Part shown: positions 1 to 7,027 of the stretch, one piece after another
Numbering within the stretch: position 1 is the first letter of the stretch
Layout of the letters: every line of letters begins with the position of its first letter
NCBI GenBank assembly: GCA_017694295.1
Contig: JADINA010000033.1
Span: 1 to 54,077 of the forward strand
Reading direction: 5' to 3'
Source of the DNA: Candidatus Alloenteromonas pullistercoris
GTDB lineage: Bacteria > Bacillota_I > Bacilli_A > RFN20 > CAG-826
Length of the DNA: 54,077 nucleotides
Notes under the pieces: model-generated
Told to the model about the DNA's origin: nothing
The model's database searches: none
Seen by the model: the letters and a program-made list of their open reading frames with translations, nothing else
Program-made: the position numbers and the translations under genes

Positions 1-1
1 G

Positions 2-673
2 ACCAGCGCCCGCCACATCCACCTCGATCAGGCCTCATTCGATTACCTGATGGGCGCGAAGGAGGGCGAGCACGCGACCTTGAACGTCCGCAAACCCCTT
101 TCCCAGCCCGGGCAATACGTTTCCGACGTCCGCCTCAACCTCGTCGGACCGGTCAACCCGAAGACCGGCAAACCCCGCGCCATTAATGGCGTCTCGATCC
201 TCGGCCCCCTCAGAAGCAAAAACCAGGTCGAGATCTCGGCCACCGACGCCAGGGCCCTTGGCGTAAGCGCCCCCATTCGCCTCTCCGGCGACGTCAAAGG
301 CAGCGCCCCGATCAAGATCGTCAACCCGGAAAACGGACGCGAGCTTGAACTTGGCGAAGGCGTCATCGTCGCCAAGCGCCATATCCACATGACCCCGGAG
401 GACGCCGAGGCCTTTGGCGTCAAAGACGGCGATTCGGTCTACGTCGCCGTCTCCACCCCGGAAAGGGAGACCATCTTTGGCGACACCATCATCCGCGTCT
501 CGCCCAAATTCTCCCTCGCCATGCATATCGACACCGACGAAAGCAACGCCGCCAACGCCTCCGGCGAGGTCTATGGCCAAATATTGATGTACGAAGATTG
601 CGAATGCGAGGGCCATGAAGAAGGCGGCTGCTGCCATGGGGAAGGCCATTGCTGCCACCACGACAAGCAATGA
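2..673 (+). CDS. pduL: Phosphate propanoyltransferase PduL-type (5' partial)
   Basis: The gene is cut by the window edge; 223 residues are visible, in frame from base 2. PduL is a zinc-dependent phosphotransacylase that interconverts acyl-CoA and acyl-phosphate (acetyl or propanoyl). Both family motifs are present: SARHIHL at the very start of the visible part and AKRHIHM near residue 125; these histidines bind zinc in the known family. The protein ends with an unusual tail of 24 residues holding six Cys and five His, absent from ordinary PduL. No microcompartment shell genes are visible, so a housekeeping acetate/ATP role (the Pta function found in many Bacillota) is more likely than a propanediol organelle. 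Its TGA overlaps the next ATG (ATGA). Confidence 0.9.
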   Translation, partial: TSARHIHLDQASFDYLMGAKEGEHATLNVRKPLSQPGQYVSDVRLNLVGPVNPKTGKPRAINGVSILGPLRSKNQVEISATDARALGVSAPIRLSGDVKGSAPIKIVNPENGRELELGEGVIVAKRHIHMTPEDAEAFGVKDGDSVYVAVSTPERETIFGDTIIRVSPKFSLAMHIDTDESNAANASGEVYGQILMYEDCECEGHEEGGCCHGEGHCCHHDKQ

Positions 674-930
674 AGACCTTCGCCTACACCCCAAGTTCCG
701 TTTGCTCCCGCGCCATGGAAATCGATTACGAGGACGGGAAAATCGTCGATTTCCGGGTCCAGGGCGGCTGCCATGGCAACCTCCAGGGCATCGCCTCCCT
801 CGTAAGGGGGATGGACATCGATGAGGTGATCGCCAAACTGCAGGGCATCGTCTGCCGCGGGTCGCGGAATAAGGCGACCAGCTGCCCCGACCAGTTGGCC
901 AAGGCCCTCATCGCCTTAAAGCAACAATAA
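670..930 (+). CDS. TSCPD-domain protein
   Basis: Small 86-residue protein of the family annotated as 'TIGR03905 TSCPD domain-containing'. It has the family hallmarks GGCHGNLQGI near residue 35 and TSCPD near residue 75; the domain is also found at the C-terminus of some class II ribonucleotide reductases, where the cysteines are thought to bind metal. The biochemical function of the stand-alone form is not established. I chose the ATG at 670 because it overlaps the pduL stop as ATGA, implying translational coupling; an upstream in-frame start would lie inside pduL. A strong terminator follows directly, so this is the last gene of the pduL transcript. Confidence 0.8.
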   Translation: MKTFAYTPSSVCSRAMEIDYEDGKIVDFRVQGGCHGNLQGIASLVRGMDIDEVIAKLQGIVCRGSRNKATSCPDQLAKALIALKQQ

Positions 931-937
931 ACGCCTC

Positions 938-960
938 GGCCTCCTCGGAGGCCTTTTCTT
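938..960 (+). terminator. Rho-independent terminator after the pduL operon
   Basis: Seven-base-pair stem GGCCTCC/GGAGGCC (or six pairs with a CTCG tetraloop) followed by TTTTCTT. It lies 8 nt after the TSCPD stop codon. Confidence 0.85.
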
Positions 961-961
961 G

Positions 962-990
962 TTGTGGAGGAAAGCGGAAGGCGCTATGAT
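962..990 (+). promoter_or_regulatory. Promoter of metK
   Basis: -35 TTGTGG at 962-967, a 17-nt spacer, and -10 TATGAT at 985-990. The predicted start near 997 sits 14 nt before the riboswitch P1 helix. Confidence 0.6.
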
Positions 991-1010
991 AGCCGCACTG
1001 ACGAAAGCCA

Positions 1011-1110
1011 GGCATCAAGAAGCGGCGTCAATGGCGTACCCAGGCCGCTAGCAACTCCGCTATAGCGGTAAGTGCTCGCCATAGCTCCCTTCCCCCGGGA
1101 GAACGATGCC
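1011..1110 (+). promoter_or_regulatory. SAM-I-clan riboswitch (compact variant)
   Basis: The leader of metK folds by eye into the full SAM-I architecture. P1 is GGCATC 1011-1016 with GATGCC 1105-1110. J1/2 reads AAGAA, so ATCAAGA matches the family core. P2 is GCGGC 1022-1026 with GCCGC 1044-1048. P3 is AGC-A-ACT (1050-1056) with AGT-GCT (1071-1076), the covaried form of the conserved GGCAACC...GGUGCC, capped by CCGC/GCGG. J3/4 CGCCA (1077-1081) pairs with TGGCG in the P2 loop (1032-1036), the expected pseudoknot. P4 is CTCCC 1085-1089 with GGGAG 1097-1101, and J4/1 is AAC. P2 is short and shows no GAGGGA-type kink-turn, which points to the SAM-IV or SAM-I/IV-variant side of the clan. No U-run terminator follows, so control of translation is more likely; the anti-SD partner is unclear. 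Confidence 0.88.
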
Positions 1111-1168
1111 AAAAGGAACGACATAGTCTTCCGCCGGCGGGAGAGATTTCGCAGGGCAGGAGATCAAT

Positions 1169-2341
1169 ATGGACAAAGAACAATTCCTCTTCACCAGCGA
1201 ATCGGTTTCCGAGGGCCACCCCGACAAGGTGTGCGACCAAATCGCCGATTCCATCCTCGACGAATGCCTTAGCCGCAACAAATGGGCCCATGTGGCCTGT
1301 GAGGTTTTCGCCACCACCGAATGCCTTGTCATCGGCGGCGAGATAAGCGGGGTATCCGGGGTCGATTACGAAGGCATCGCCCGAGGCGTTTTGCGGCGCA
1401 TCGGCTACACCTCCCCCGAACTTGGGATCGGGGCCGATTCGTGCCAAATCGAGGTCAAAGTCAAGGAGCAGTCGCCGGACATCGCCATGGGCGTTAGGCC
1501 GGAGGACGTGTTGGAGATGGGGGCCGGCGACCAGGGGATCATGTTTGGCTATGCCACCGACGAGTCGGAAGGCTATATGCCCCTTCCCCTCACCATCGCC
1601 CATAAGCTGGTCAGGGTCGCGACCTCGCTAAGGAAAAGCGGCGAGTTCAAGCAAGCCCGGCCGGACATGAAAAGCCAAGTCACCATCGACTATTCGTCGG
1701 GGAAGCCGAGAATCCACACCATTCTCATGTCGATTCAGCATAACCCCGGCGTCGACATGGCTATCTTTCGCGAGTACGTGAAAGCCAACATCATGGACCC
1801 GGTCGCCCGCTCGTTTGGGCTTAACGGGGACTTCCGTTATTTGGTGAACCCGACCGGGGCCTTCGTCATCGGGGGCCCAGCCGGCGACACGGGCTTGACG
1901 GGGCGGAAGATCATCGTCGACACCTACGGCGGGTCTGCCCGCCATGGCGGGGGAGCGTTCTCTGGCAAAGATCCGTCCAAAGTCGACCGCTCGGCTTCCT
2001 ATTACGCCCGCTACATTGCCAAAAACCTCGTGGCCGCCGGGGCCGCGAGCCGGCTTGAGGTCCAGCTTTCATACGCCATCGGGGTCGCTAGGCCGCTAAG
2101 CGTCTCGGTTTCGACGTTTGGGACGAAGAAGGTTTCCGACCAAGCGATCCTAAAGGCCATCGAGACATTCTTCGACGCCCGCCCCGGGGCCATCATCCGC
2201 CAATTCGGGCTGGTCGAGCCTTCTTTCCGCTACGCCGACACCTGCAATTACGGGGCCTTTGGGCGGCCCGACCTCGACTTGCCATGGGAAAAACTCGACA
2301 AAGTCGACGAATTGAAGAAATTCTTCGCCGAAAACGCCTAA
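1169..2341 (+). CDS. metK: S-adenosylmethionine synthetase
   Basis: Makes S-adenosylmethionine from methionine and ATP in the cytosol. At 390 residues it is full length for the family. Signatures visible are HPDKVCDQIADSILDECL near residue 16 (ATP and Mg site), the GAGDQGIMFGYA box near residue 116, and the P-loop-like GGGAFSGKDPSKVDRSA near residue 255. An AGGAG at 1158-1162 lies 6 nt before the ATG. It stands alone behind its own promoter and a SAM-sensing leader, so product feedback is the expected regulation. No clear terminator follows; hpf has its own -10 box. Confidence 0.97.
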   Translation: MDKEQFLFTSESVSEGHPDKVCDQIADSILDECLSRNKWAHVACEVFATTECLVIGGEISGVSGVDYEGIARGVLRRIGYTSPELGIGADSCQIEVKVKEQSPDIAMGVRPEDVLEMGAGDQGIMFGYATDESEGYMPLPLTIAHKLVRVATSLRKSGEFKQARPDMKSQVTIDYSSGKPRIHTILMSIQHNPGVDMAIFREYVKANIMDPVARSFGLNGDFRYLVNPTGAFVIGGPAGDTGLTGRKIIVDTYGGSARHGGGAFSGKDPSKVDRSASYYARYIAKNLVAAGAASRLEVQLSYAIGVARPLSVSVSTFGTKKVSDQAILKAIETFFDARPGAIIRQFGLVEPSFRYADTCNYGAFGRPDLDLPWEKLDKVDELKKFFAENA

Positions 2342-2404
2342 TTCCGCCTTTTTCGCCCATTTTCGTGTAAGGGCTTCCAAAATGCTCTTTCTAGTTTTCG
2401 GAAA

Positions 2405-2439
2405 TGCTATAAAATAATGGCGTAAGCCCTTAGGAGGGG
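2405..2439 (+). promoter_or_regulatory. Extended -10 promoter and RBS of hpf
   Basis: TGC-TATAAA at 2405-2413 forms an extended -10 without a convincing -35. The predicted start is near 2420, followed by a strong AGGAGGGG (2432-2439) 8 nt before the hpf ATG. Confidence 0.5.
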
Positions 2440-2447
2440 CAGTTAAG

Positions 2448-2996
2448 ATGAAATACCAAATTATCGGAAAGAACATCGATGTCACCGATGCTATTCGCAA
2501 CGACATCGAAAAGAAGCTCTCCCGGATGGACAAGTACTTCGTCATCAACGACGACGTCCTTTGCCGGGCCGTCGTCCGAAGCTATTCGGTCGGCGCCAAG
2601 GTCGAGATCACCATCTTCACCAAGCAGATGACTTTCAGGACCGAGGTCAGAGACAACGACCTCTACGCCGCCGTCGACTTTGCCATCGACAAGCTCGAGG
2701 GCCAGATGCGCAAGCTCAAAACCCGCATGGACCGGACCAAGGAAGCCGATTCCCTTGGCAAGGCCCTCGCCTTCGAGAATTTCCTCGAGGAGGAGGGCGA
2801 AGGGGAAGACACCCTCGTCCGCACCAAATCGATCAAGCTCGAGCCGATGACCATCGACGAGGCCATCACCAGGATGGAGGCCCTCGGCCACTCCTTCTTC
2901 CTTTACCTCGACGCCGACGACGGCGAGATCTCCGTCGCCTATAAGCGCCTTGACGGCGGCTATGGCGTCATCCAGGCCGAGAACCAGCTTCGCTAA
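2448..2996 (+). CDS. hpf: Ribosome hibernation promoting factor, long form
   Basis: Long HPF dimerises 70S ribosomes into inactive 100S particles when growth slows. The 182 residues split into an N-terminal HPF/RaiA domain (about 1-100, beginning MKYQIIGKNIDVTDAIR, with the basic helix KLEGQMRKLKTRMDR), an acidic linker, and a C-terminal dimerisation domain (about 125-182: KSIKLEPMTIDEAITRMEALGHSFFLY). This is the usual length of the Bacillota long form; the gammaproteobacterial short form lacks the second domain. It is a single-gene unit with its own promoter and terminator. Confidence 0.95.
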   Translation: MKYQIIGKNIDVTDAIRNDIEKKLSRMDKYFVINDDVLCRAVVRSYSVGAKVEITIFTKQMTFRTEVRDNDLYAAVDFAIDKLEGQMRKLKTRMDRTKEADSLGKALAFENFLEEEGEGEDTLVRTKSIKLEPMTIDEAITRMEALGHSFFLYLDADDGEISVAYKRLDGGYGVIQAENQLR

Positions 2997-3012
2997 GGAA
3001 AGCCGAATAAGG

Positions 3013-3038
3013 GGCCCGGGCAACCGGGCCTTTTCCTT
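3013..3038 (+). terminator. Terminator of hpf
   Basis: Seven-pair stem GGCCCGG/CCGGGCC with a GCAA tetraloop, followed by TTTTCCTT. Confidence 0.9.
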
Positions 3039-3060
3039 CACCCTAAAGGGTGATTCCCCC

Positions 3061-3089
3061 TTGATTAACTTTCCTTTGACACGGATAAT
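3061..3089 (+). promoter_or_regulatory. Probable promoter of the 3189 operon
   Basis: -35 TTGATT 3061-3066, 17-nt spacer, -10 GATAAT 3084-3089. A second TTGACA at 3076-3081 lacks a matching -10, so I prefer the first pair. Confidence 0.45.
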
Positions 3090-3188
3090 ATGGAAGTTGT
3101 CATTCGGCAACCTTTTGTCCTATACCCGTCTGTCGGATAGGACCGACATTGCCCGGGAAGCCGGGAAATAAAGAAGGAAGCGAAACAA

Positions 3189-4055
3189 ATGAACCAAACA
3201 AGCGAAGTCCTGGCCACGTTGATCCATTACAACGTCACCGTCCGGGACACCCTCGAGTATTGCCTTAAGAAGCAAACCTACGATCCAAAGGTCTTCTCGG
3301 AAAAGAAGCGCTCGATCCTCGCCGAGGTCGACCAACACACCCCGCTTAAGGACATCATCGACCACTCCGGGGAAAACGGGGAGAAGTTCGAGAAGCTCAT
3401 CCGCGATTTCTACGCCCAGGTCTATGGCGATGAATCCACCATACTCCACCTCGCCGACGATGGGCTCCGCGTCGATCACAACCAGCATTTGCCGATCTAC
3501 AAAGGCGTGCTCCCGATCCATGAGAACGTCAATTCCATGATTCAGGGCATCCTCCGCGACGCCAAAGGCAAAAACATCGACGTCCAGGAAGCCGAGAAGG
3601 TGTGGAAAAGCGAGGACAAGATGTTCAGGGCGGTCGCCTATTTGACCCTCGTCAACGACCTCATCTCCCTCTTCAACGACTATAACAAAGCCCGCCAGGA
3701 GGCCAAAGGCGCCGAGAGCCCGACCTCGAAGTTCATCACCAACGACATCCAAGCCATCGTCCAGAACATCAACTTCGTCCGCTCCTCGGCCCGCGAGACC
3801 GACGCCGTCTACAAAAACATGGAAGACAAGATCGTCGCCCTCATCGAGGAGATGACCGGAAGGCGCGATCTGCCGGTTGGGAAGAAGTTCCCCGACGTCA
3901 TGAAGGAAACCATCGAGACCATCCAGCTTTACCTCCGCGACGCCGAAGCTTCCTTCCGGGCCGCCTACCCGCCTTTCATTCAGGAGTTGCTTGCCCAGGT
4001 GAAGAAGGACCGGGAGGCCAAGGAAGCGTCCGATTCCGCCTCTAAGCAAGCCTAA
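3189..4055 (+). CDS. Hypothetical helical cytosolic protein
   Basis: I do not recognise the family. The 288 residues are hydrophilic and mostly helix-forming, with no signal peptide, membrane segment or cysteine cluster. Notable stretches are HLADDGLRVDHNQHLPIYKG near residue 87 and a run of amphipathic helices after residue 140; the last 20 residues are charged and Ala/Ser-rich, probably disordered. A good ribosome site (AGAAGGAAG) precedes the ATG. The next gene, a small membrane protein, starts 11 nt downstream, so the two are likely co-transcribed and end at the terminator at 4438. Confidence 0.8.
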   Translation: MNQTSEVLATLIHYNVTVRDTLEYCLKKQTYDPKVFSEKKRSILAEVDQHTPLKDIIDHSGENGEKFEKLIRDFYAQVYGDESTILHLADDGLRVDHNQHLPIYKGVLPIHENVNSMIQGILRDAKGKNIDVQEAEKVWKSEDKMFRAVAYLTLVNDLISLFNDYNKARQEAKGAESPTSKFITNDIQAIVQNINFVRSSARETDAVYKNMEDKIVALIEEMTGRRDLPVGKKFPDVMKETIETIQLYLRDAEASFRAAYPPFIQELLAQVKKDREAKEASDSASKQA

Positions 4056-4066
4056 GAAGGGAAAAA

Positions 4067-4429
4067 ATGAAAACCAAAATCAAGAAAAAGGAAATAGTTT
4101 GGTACTCGATCGCCGGGTTCATCGCCTTCGTTGGGCTCTTCTTCCTGATCCTCGGGATCGTGGGGGAGAACCTCAACGTCCTTTATAGCGACAACTGGAT
4201 TTTGTATTCGGAGCCGCTTTGGCTGTCGAATTGGTCCGGGATGGGCTACCGTTATTGGGGCCTAATCCTCTTCCTCGCCGGATCGCTTCTTGCCATCGTC
4301 TGCCTTAGCGTCTTCGCCAGGGAAACCGATCGCGATAGCGAAAGGGCCAGCAGAAGGGCTCAGCGGCTTGCCATGCAAAACCAAGCCTCCGCCGAAATCA
4401 AAACCGAAGAGGCGCCGGAAAGCAAATAG
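4067..4429 (+). CDS. Small two-TM membrane protein, hypothetical
   Basis: 120 residues with a Lys-rich N-terminus, a first membrane helix at about 9-31 (VWYSIAGFIAFVGLFFLILG) and a second at about 62-82 (RYWGLILFLAGSLLAIVCLS). The segment between them is aromatic and probably outside; the C-terminal 35 residues are charged and cytosolic. AAGGGAAAAA precedes the ATG. It follows the helical protein at 3189 by 11 nt, suggesting the pair forms a membrane-attached unit. No family recognised. Confidence 0.7.
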   Translation: MKTKIKKKEIVWYSIAGFIAFVGLFFLILGIVGENLNVLYSDNWILYSEPLWLSNWSGMGYRYWGLILFLAGSLLAIVCLSVFARETDRDSERASRRAQRLAMQNQASAEIKTEEAPESK

Positions 4430-4437
4430 ACAGTGGC

Positions 4438-4467
4438 GGCGGGGCTTAGGCCTCGCCGTTTTCTTTT
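4438..4467 (+). terminator. Terminator between the 3189 operon and the nitroreductase
   Basis: Eight-pair stem GGCGGGGC/GGCCTCGCC region (4438-4445 with 4450-4457, one G-T pair, loop TTAG), followed by GTTTTCTTTT. Confidence 0.75.
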
Positions 4468-4483
4468 CCAAAAAGGAGATAAC

Positions 4484-5005
4484 ATGGATACATTGCAATG
4501 CATCAAAGCCCGGAGGTCGTGCCGAGCTTTCCTCGATAAGGAAGTCGAGAAAGAAAAAATCGAGAAAGTGGTGGAAGCCGGGCTTTTCGCCCCTAGCGGT
4601 CATAACTCCCAATGCCCCCATATCGCTGTGATCACAGATCTGGGGAAAATTGAGGAGTTAAGCCAACTTAACGCCAAGATCATGGGGACGGATAACGATC
4701 CATTCTATGGGGCGAAGGCCGTTTTGCTCGTCTATTGTGAAGACTTCCCAACCGCTGTGTACGACGGCTCGCTTTGCTTGGGCTACATGCTTCTTGAGGC
4801 AACCGAGCTCGGACTCGCCTCTATTTGGGTCCATCGGGCCAAGGAGGAATTTGAGTCGGAGGAGGGAAAGGCACTTTTCCGGAAGTGGGGGCTCATAAAA
4901 GGGGATGAGCGTTTCATTGGCATCGGACATTGCTGCCTAGGCTATGCCGCCGCCCCGGCAATGGAAAAAGCCATCAAAGCCGGCCGCGTCGCCTATTTGG
5001 ATTAA
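4484..5005 (+). CDS. Nitroreductase family protein
   Basis: FMN-dependent NAD(P)H oxidoreductase fold of 173 residues, a normal length for the short nitroreductases. The FMN-phosphate motif RRSCRAFLDKE lies near residue 10, and APSGHNSQ near residue 37 gives the Ser/Asn flavin contacts. The C-terminus carries the family IGHCCLGYAA segment, where an IALG(Y/W) strand is usual. An AAGGAGAT precedes the ATG at 4484 by the right distance; an in-frame GTG at 4433 would start inside the terminator and is rejected. The next gene starts on its stop codon (TAATG). The physiological substrate cannot be told from sequence. Confidence 0.88.
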   Translation: MDTLQCIKARRSCRAFLDKEVEKEKIEKVVEAGLFAPSGHNSQCPHIAVITDLGKIEELSQLNAKIMGTDNDPFYGAKAVLLVYCEDFPTAVYDGSLCLGYMLLEATELGLASIWVHRAKEEFESEEGKALFRKWGLIKGDERFIGIGHCCLGYAAAPAMEKAIKAGRVAYLD

Positions 5006-5475
5006 TGAAGAAGTCCTTCATATTCCTTGCTTTGCCAGCGTTGCTTTCCGGCTGCTCTTTTGGAGAAAGCCCATCTGCTTCAACTGGCGATATAGGGGAG
5101 AATGCAACAAGCGAATACGAGGAGGAAAACGCCATGAAAGTTGAGGTCAACGGCCACATTTTCGAAGCGGAGCTTTATGAGGGGGAAACCGCTGCGGCGT
5201 TTGCTAGCCTGCTTCCCTTAAGGCTATATATGCAAGAGCTTAACGGCAACGAGAAGTACCATTACCTGAGTTCCCCGCTTCCAAGTGAGCCCGAGATGGT
5301 TGGAACCATTCGGGCGGGCGACATTATGCTCTTTGACTCTTCATGCGTCGTTTTGTTTTACGACTCGTTCGATACCCCTTATTCCTATACCAGGATCGGG
5401 CGGATAAAAGATCCAAGCGGGCTAAAGGAGGCGGTGGGGGAAGGTGATTGCCGGGTAAGCTTTGCGCTTAATTGA
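5005..5475 (+). CDS. Lipoprotein with cyclophilin-like domain
   Basis: 156 residues. The N-terminus MKKSFIFLALPALLSGC is a lipoprotein signal with lipobox LSGC (Cys17), then a Ser/Glu-rich spacer. From residue 46 the sequence (VEVNGHIFEAELYEGETAAA) matches the cyclophilin-like fold domain that begins 'i..ng..f.a.l.dn.taka', usually found as a small secreted or flavodoxin-linked protein of unknown function. The ATG overlaps the nitroreductase stop by one base, so the pair is translationally coupled and probably works together. Exported and anchored on the outer face of the membrane. Confidence 0.75.
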   Translation: MKKSFIFLALPALLSGCSFGESPSASTGDIGENATSEYEEENAMKVEVNGHIFEAELYEGETAAAFASLLPLRLYMQELNGNEKYHYLSSPLPSEPEMVGTIRAGDIMLFDSSCVVLFYDSFDTPYSYTRIGRIKDPSGLKEAVGEGDCRVSFALN

Positions 5476-5663
5476 AATCCGCTTCGTTTGAGTGGGAATT
5501 GCGCTATTTTCGCATTTACCGCATTTGGCTTTATGAAGTTGGTCTTTGTCGAAACGCCTTTTTTCGGTGCATATGGCGTAGGAAAATTTTTTTGCGCGTG
5601 CCCTTATCTTTAGAAAAATCTATTCAAATAATCCCTTTTAGTTTCGCAGAGATTCAAAAAATC
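5476..5663. other. Non-coding gap, AT-rich
   Basis: About 190 nt lower in GC than the surrounding genes. A possible 65-codon frame here has no ribosome site and unlikely composition. I see no RNA structure other than the terminator at its right end. Confidence 0.5.
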
Positions 5664-5699
5664 GAATAAAAAACCCGCTTGGAAGCGGGACGTTTTTCT
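5664..5699. terminator. Bidirectional terminator beside tRNA-Ser(GGA)
   Basis: Stem CCCGCTT/AAGCGGG (5674-5680 with 5683-5689). A T-run follows on both strands: TTTTTTATTC on the minus strand, for the tRNA, and GTTTTTCT on the plus strand, for the lipoprotein unit. Confidence 0.8.
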
Positions 5700-5700
5700 A

Positions 5701-5791
5701 TGGCGGAGGAATAGGGATTCGAACCCTAGCTCCCGGTTAAGAGACTACGAGCTTTCCAAGCCCGCCCCTTCGACCACTTGGGTATTCCTCC
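5701..5791 (-). tRNA. tRNA-Ser (anticodon GGA)
   Basis: Class II tRNA of 91 nt with an encoded CCA (5701-5703). The acceptor stem is GGAGGAA/TTCCTCC, the anticodon arm is CGGGC-TTGGAAA-GCTCG giving GGA, there is a long variable arm, and a GGTTCGAATCC T-loop. It reads UCC/UCU serine codons. Confidence 0.97.
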
Positions 5792-5816
5792 ATTTGCCTT
5801 AAAGAAGGCAAGACGG

Positions 5817-5845
5817 ATTATAGGCTAATGGATGCGTTTTGGTAA
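5817..5845 (-). promoter_or_regulatory. Promoter of tRNA-Ser(GGA)
   Basis: On the minus strand: -35 TTACCA, 17-nt spacer, perfect -10 TATAAT (5822-5817), about 25 nt upstream of the tRNA 5' end. Confidence 0.6.
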
Positions 5846-5983
5846 AGGTTTTTTGAAATGGCGGTTTCAAAGTTTAAGTTGCCTTTGTCTTTGCAAACTC
5901 CCATATAGGCCAAAATCACGTTTGGCCTCTGTTGTTTGAATTGGTGTTTATCGCCAATTGCCTATAAGCCAGGCTGTAGCATT

Positions 5984-5992
5984 TGCTATAAT
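5984..5992 (+). promoter_or_regulatory. Extended -10 of rluD-like gene (leaderless)
   Basis: TGC-TATAAT. With the usual 6-nt gap, transcription starts at about 5999, only 4 nt before the ATG at 6003. There is no ribosome binding site. Confidence 0.7.
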
Positions 5993-6002
5993 CCACCCGG
6001 TT

Positions 6003-6968
6003 ATGAAGGAAATCGTCGTAAGTGCCTCCTCCAACGGGCAGAAAATTGAGAAATTCGTTCGGAAGTACCTATCGGAGGCCCCTCTTGGATATATTTATAA
6101 GGCTTTTAGGAAAAAGGACATCAAAGTCAACGGCCATTGGGTGAAGAAGGATTTTGTGATCCACGAAAACGACGTGGTGAGGATTTACGTCACGGATAAG
6201 CAGCTCGAGGATTTCAAAAAGCCCCGCCCCGTCACCCCTAAGCCATTTCCCTATCGCATCGCCTATGAGGACGAAAACGTCTTGATCGTCGATAAACCCA
6301 AAGGCGTTTTGACATATGGCGACAAAACCGGCGTCAGGGAAACCCTAGGCAACGCGGTCCTCGATTACCTTTGCCTAAAAGGGGAGTTCGACCCAACCTC
6401 GGCTTCCTTCGTCCCCTCCCCGGCCCACCGCCTCGACCGCAACACCTCAGGCCTCATCTGCTATGGCAAAACCGATGCCGGGCTAAAGGCCCTTACCGAG
6501 CTTTTTAAAACCCGGGTCGGGGTCGAGAAGTATTATCTAGCCCTCGTCAAAGGCCATTTCGACGGCGATGGGGGAGACATCGACATCCCCCTTGGGAAAG
6601 ACCCCAATTCCGGTCGGGCCTTCCCTCTTGCTTTGGATAAAGGCGGAAAAACGGCCAAAACCCATTATGACGTCGTCCAGGAGCTTCCGCGCTTCTCGCT
6701 TTTGCGCGTGCGCCTTGAAACGGGCCGGACCCACCAGATCAGGGTCCACTTCGCCTGCATCGGGCATCCGCTTTTGGGGGATGACAAATACGGCGACTTC
6801 GCCCTCAACAAGGAAATCGAAAGCCTAACCGGCCTCGATTCGCAGTTCCTCCACGCCCATGAGCTTTCCTTTGGCGAACTTAGCGGCCCCCTAGCCGGGC
6901 TAACGAACACGAACATCTGCTCCGATTTGCCCGCTGAGCTTCGCGCAGTCATAGCCAAATTATCCTAA
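6003..6968 (+). CDS. RluA-family 23S rRNA pseudouridine synthase
   Basis: Isomerises uridine to pseudouridine in structured RNA, most likely 23S rRNA (RluC/RluD type). The 321 residues have an N-terminal S4 RNA-binding domain (about 1-75) and an RluA catalytic domain with HRLDRNTSG, whose Asp is the catalytic residue, and RTHQIRVHFACIGHPLLGDDKYG-type motif near residue 242-265. I chose the ATG at 6003 because an extended -10 box ends at 5992; a TTG at 5958 would precede the transcript. No Shine-Dalgarno is present. Which uridines are modified cannot be told from sequence; RluC and RluD share this architecture. Confidence 0.9.
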   Translation: MKEIVVSASSNGQKIEKFVRKYLSEAPLGYIYKAFRKKDIKVNGHWVKKDFVIHENDVVRIYVTDKQLEDFKKPRPVTPKPFPYRIAYEDENVLIVDKPKGVLTYGDKTGVRETLGNAVLDYLCLKGEFDPTSASFVPSPAHRLDRNTSGLICYGKTDAGLKALTELFKTRVGVEKYYLALVKGHFDGDGGDIDIPLGKDPNSGRAFPLALDKGGKTAKTHYDVVQELPRFSLLRVRLETGRTHQIRVHFACIGHPLLGDDKYGDFALNKEIESLTGLDSQFLHAHELSFGELSGPLAGLTNTNICSDLPAELRAVIAKLS

Positions 6969-6976
6969 GGCCCATC

Positions 6977-7005
6977 TTGTGATTGTCGATATTGCTATGT
7001 AAGAT
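6977..7005 (+). promoter_or_regulatory. Promoter of pgm
   Basis: -35 TTGTGA 6977-6982, 17-nt spacer, -10 TAAGAT 7000-7005, followed by TGGAGG before the ATG at 7028. Confidence 0.6.
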
Positions 7006-7027
7006 AACTGCGTCTGGAGGCTTTGAT

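Noticed and set aside
2-930. Bacterial microcompartment locus
   Set aside because: Only PduL is present; no shell protein or signature enzyme is visible.
960-1168. SAM-III (SMK) box upstream of metK
   Set aside because: The four-helix junction with L2-J3/4 pseudoknot fits the SAM-I clan instead, and the SD is not part of the aptamer.
3076-3091. TTGACA plus TAATAT as a promoter pair before the 3189 gene
   Set aside because: The two boxes are only 4 nt apart, so they cannot act together.
2430-3110. Long antisense frame across hpf, and similar antisense frames over most genes
   Set aside because: GC-rich third positions keep antisense frames open; they lack ribosome sites and family resemblance and lie fully over clear genes.
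5472-5669. 65-codon frame after the small lipoprotein
   Set aside because: No ribosome site, atypical composition, ends near the tRNA terminator.
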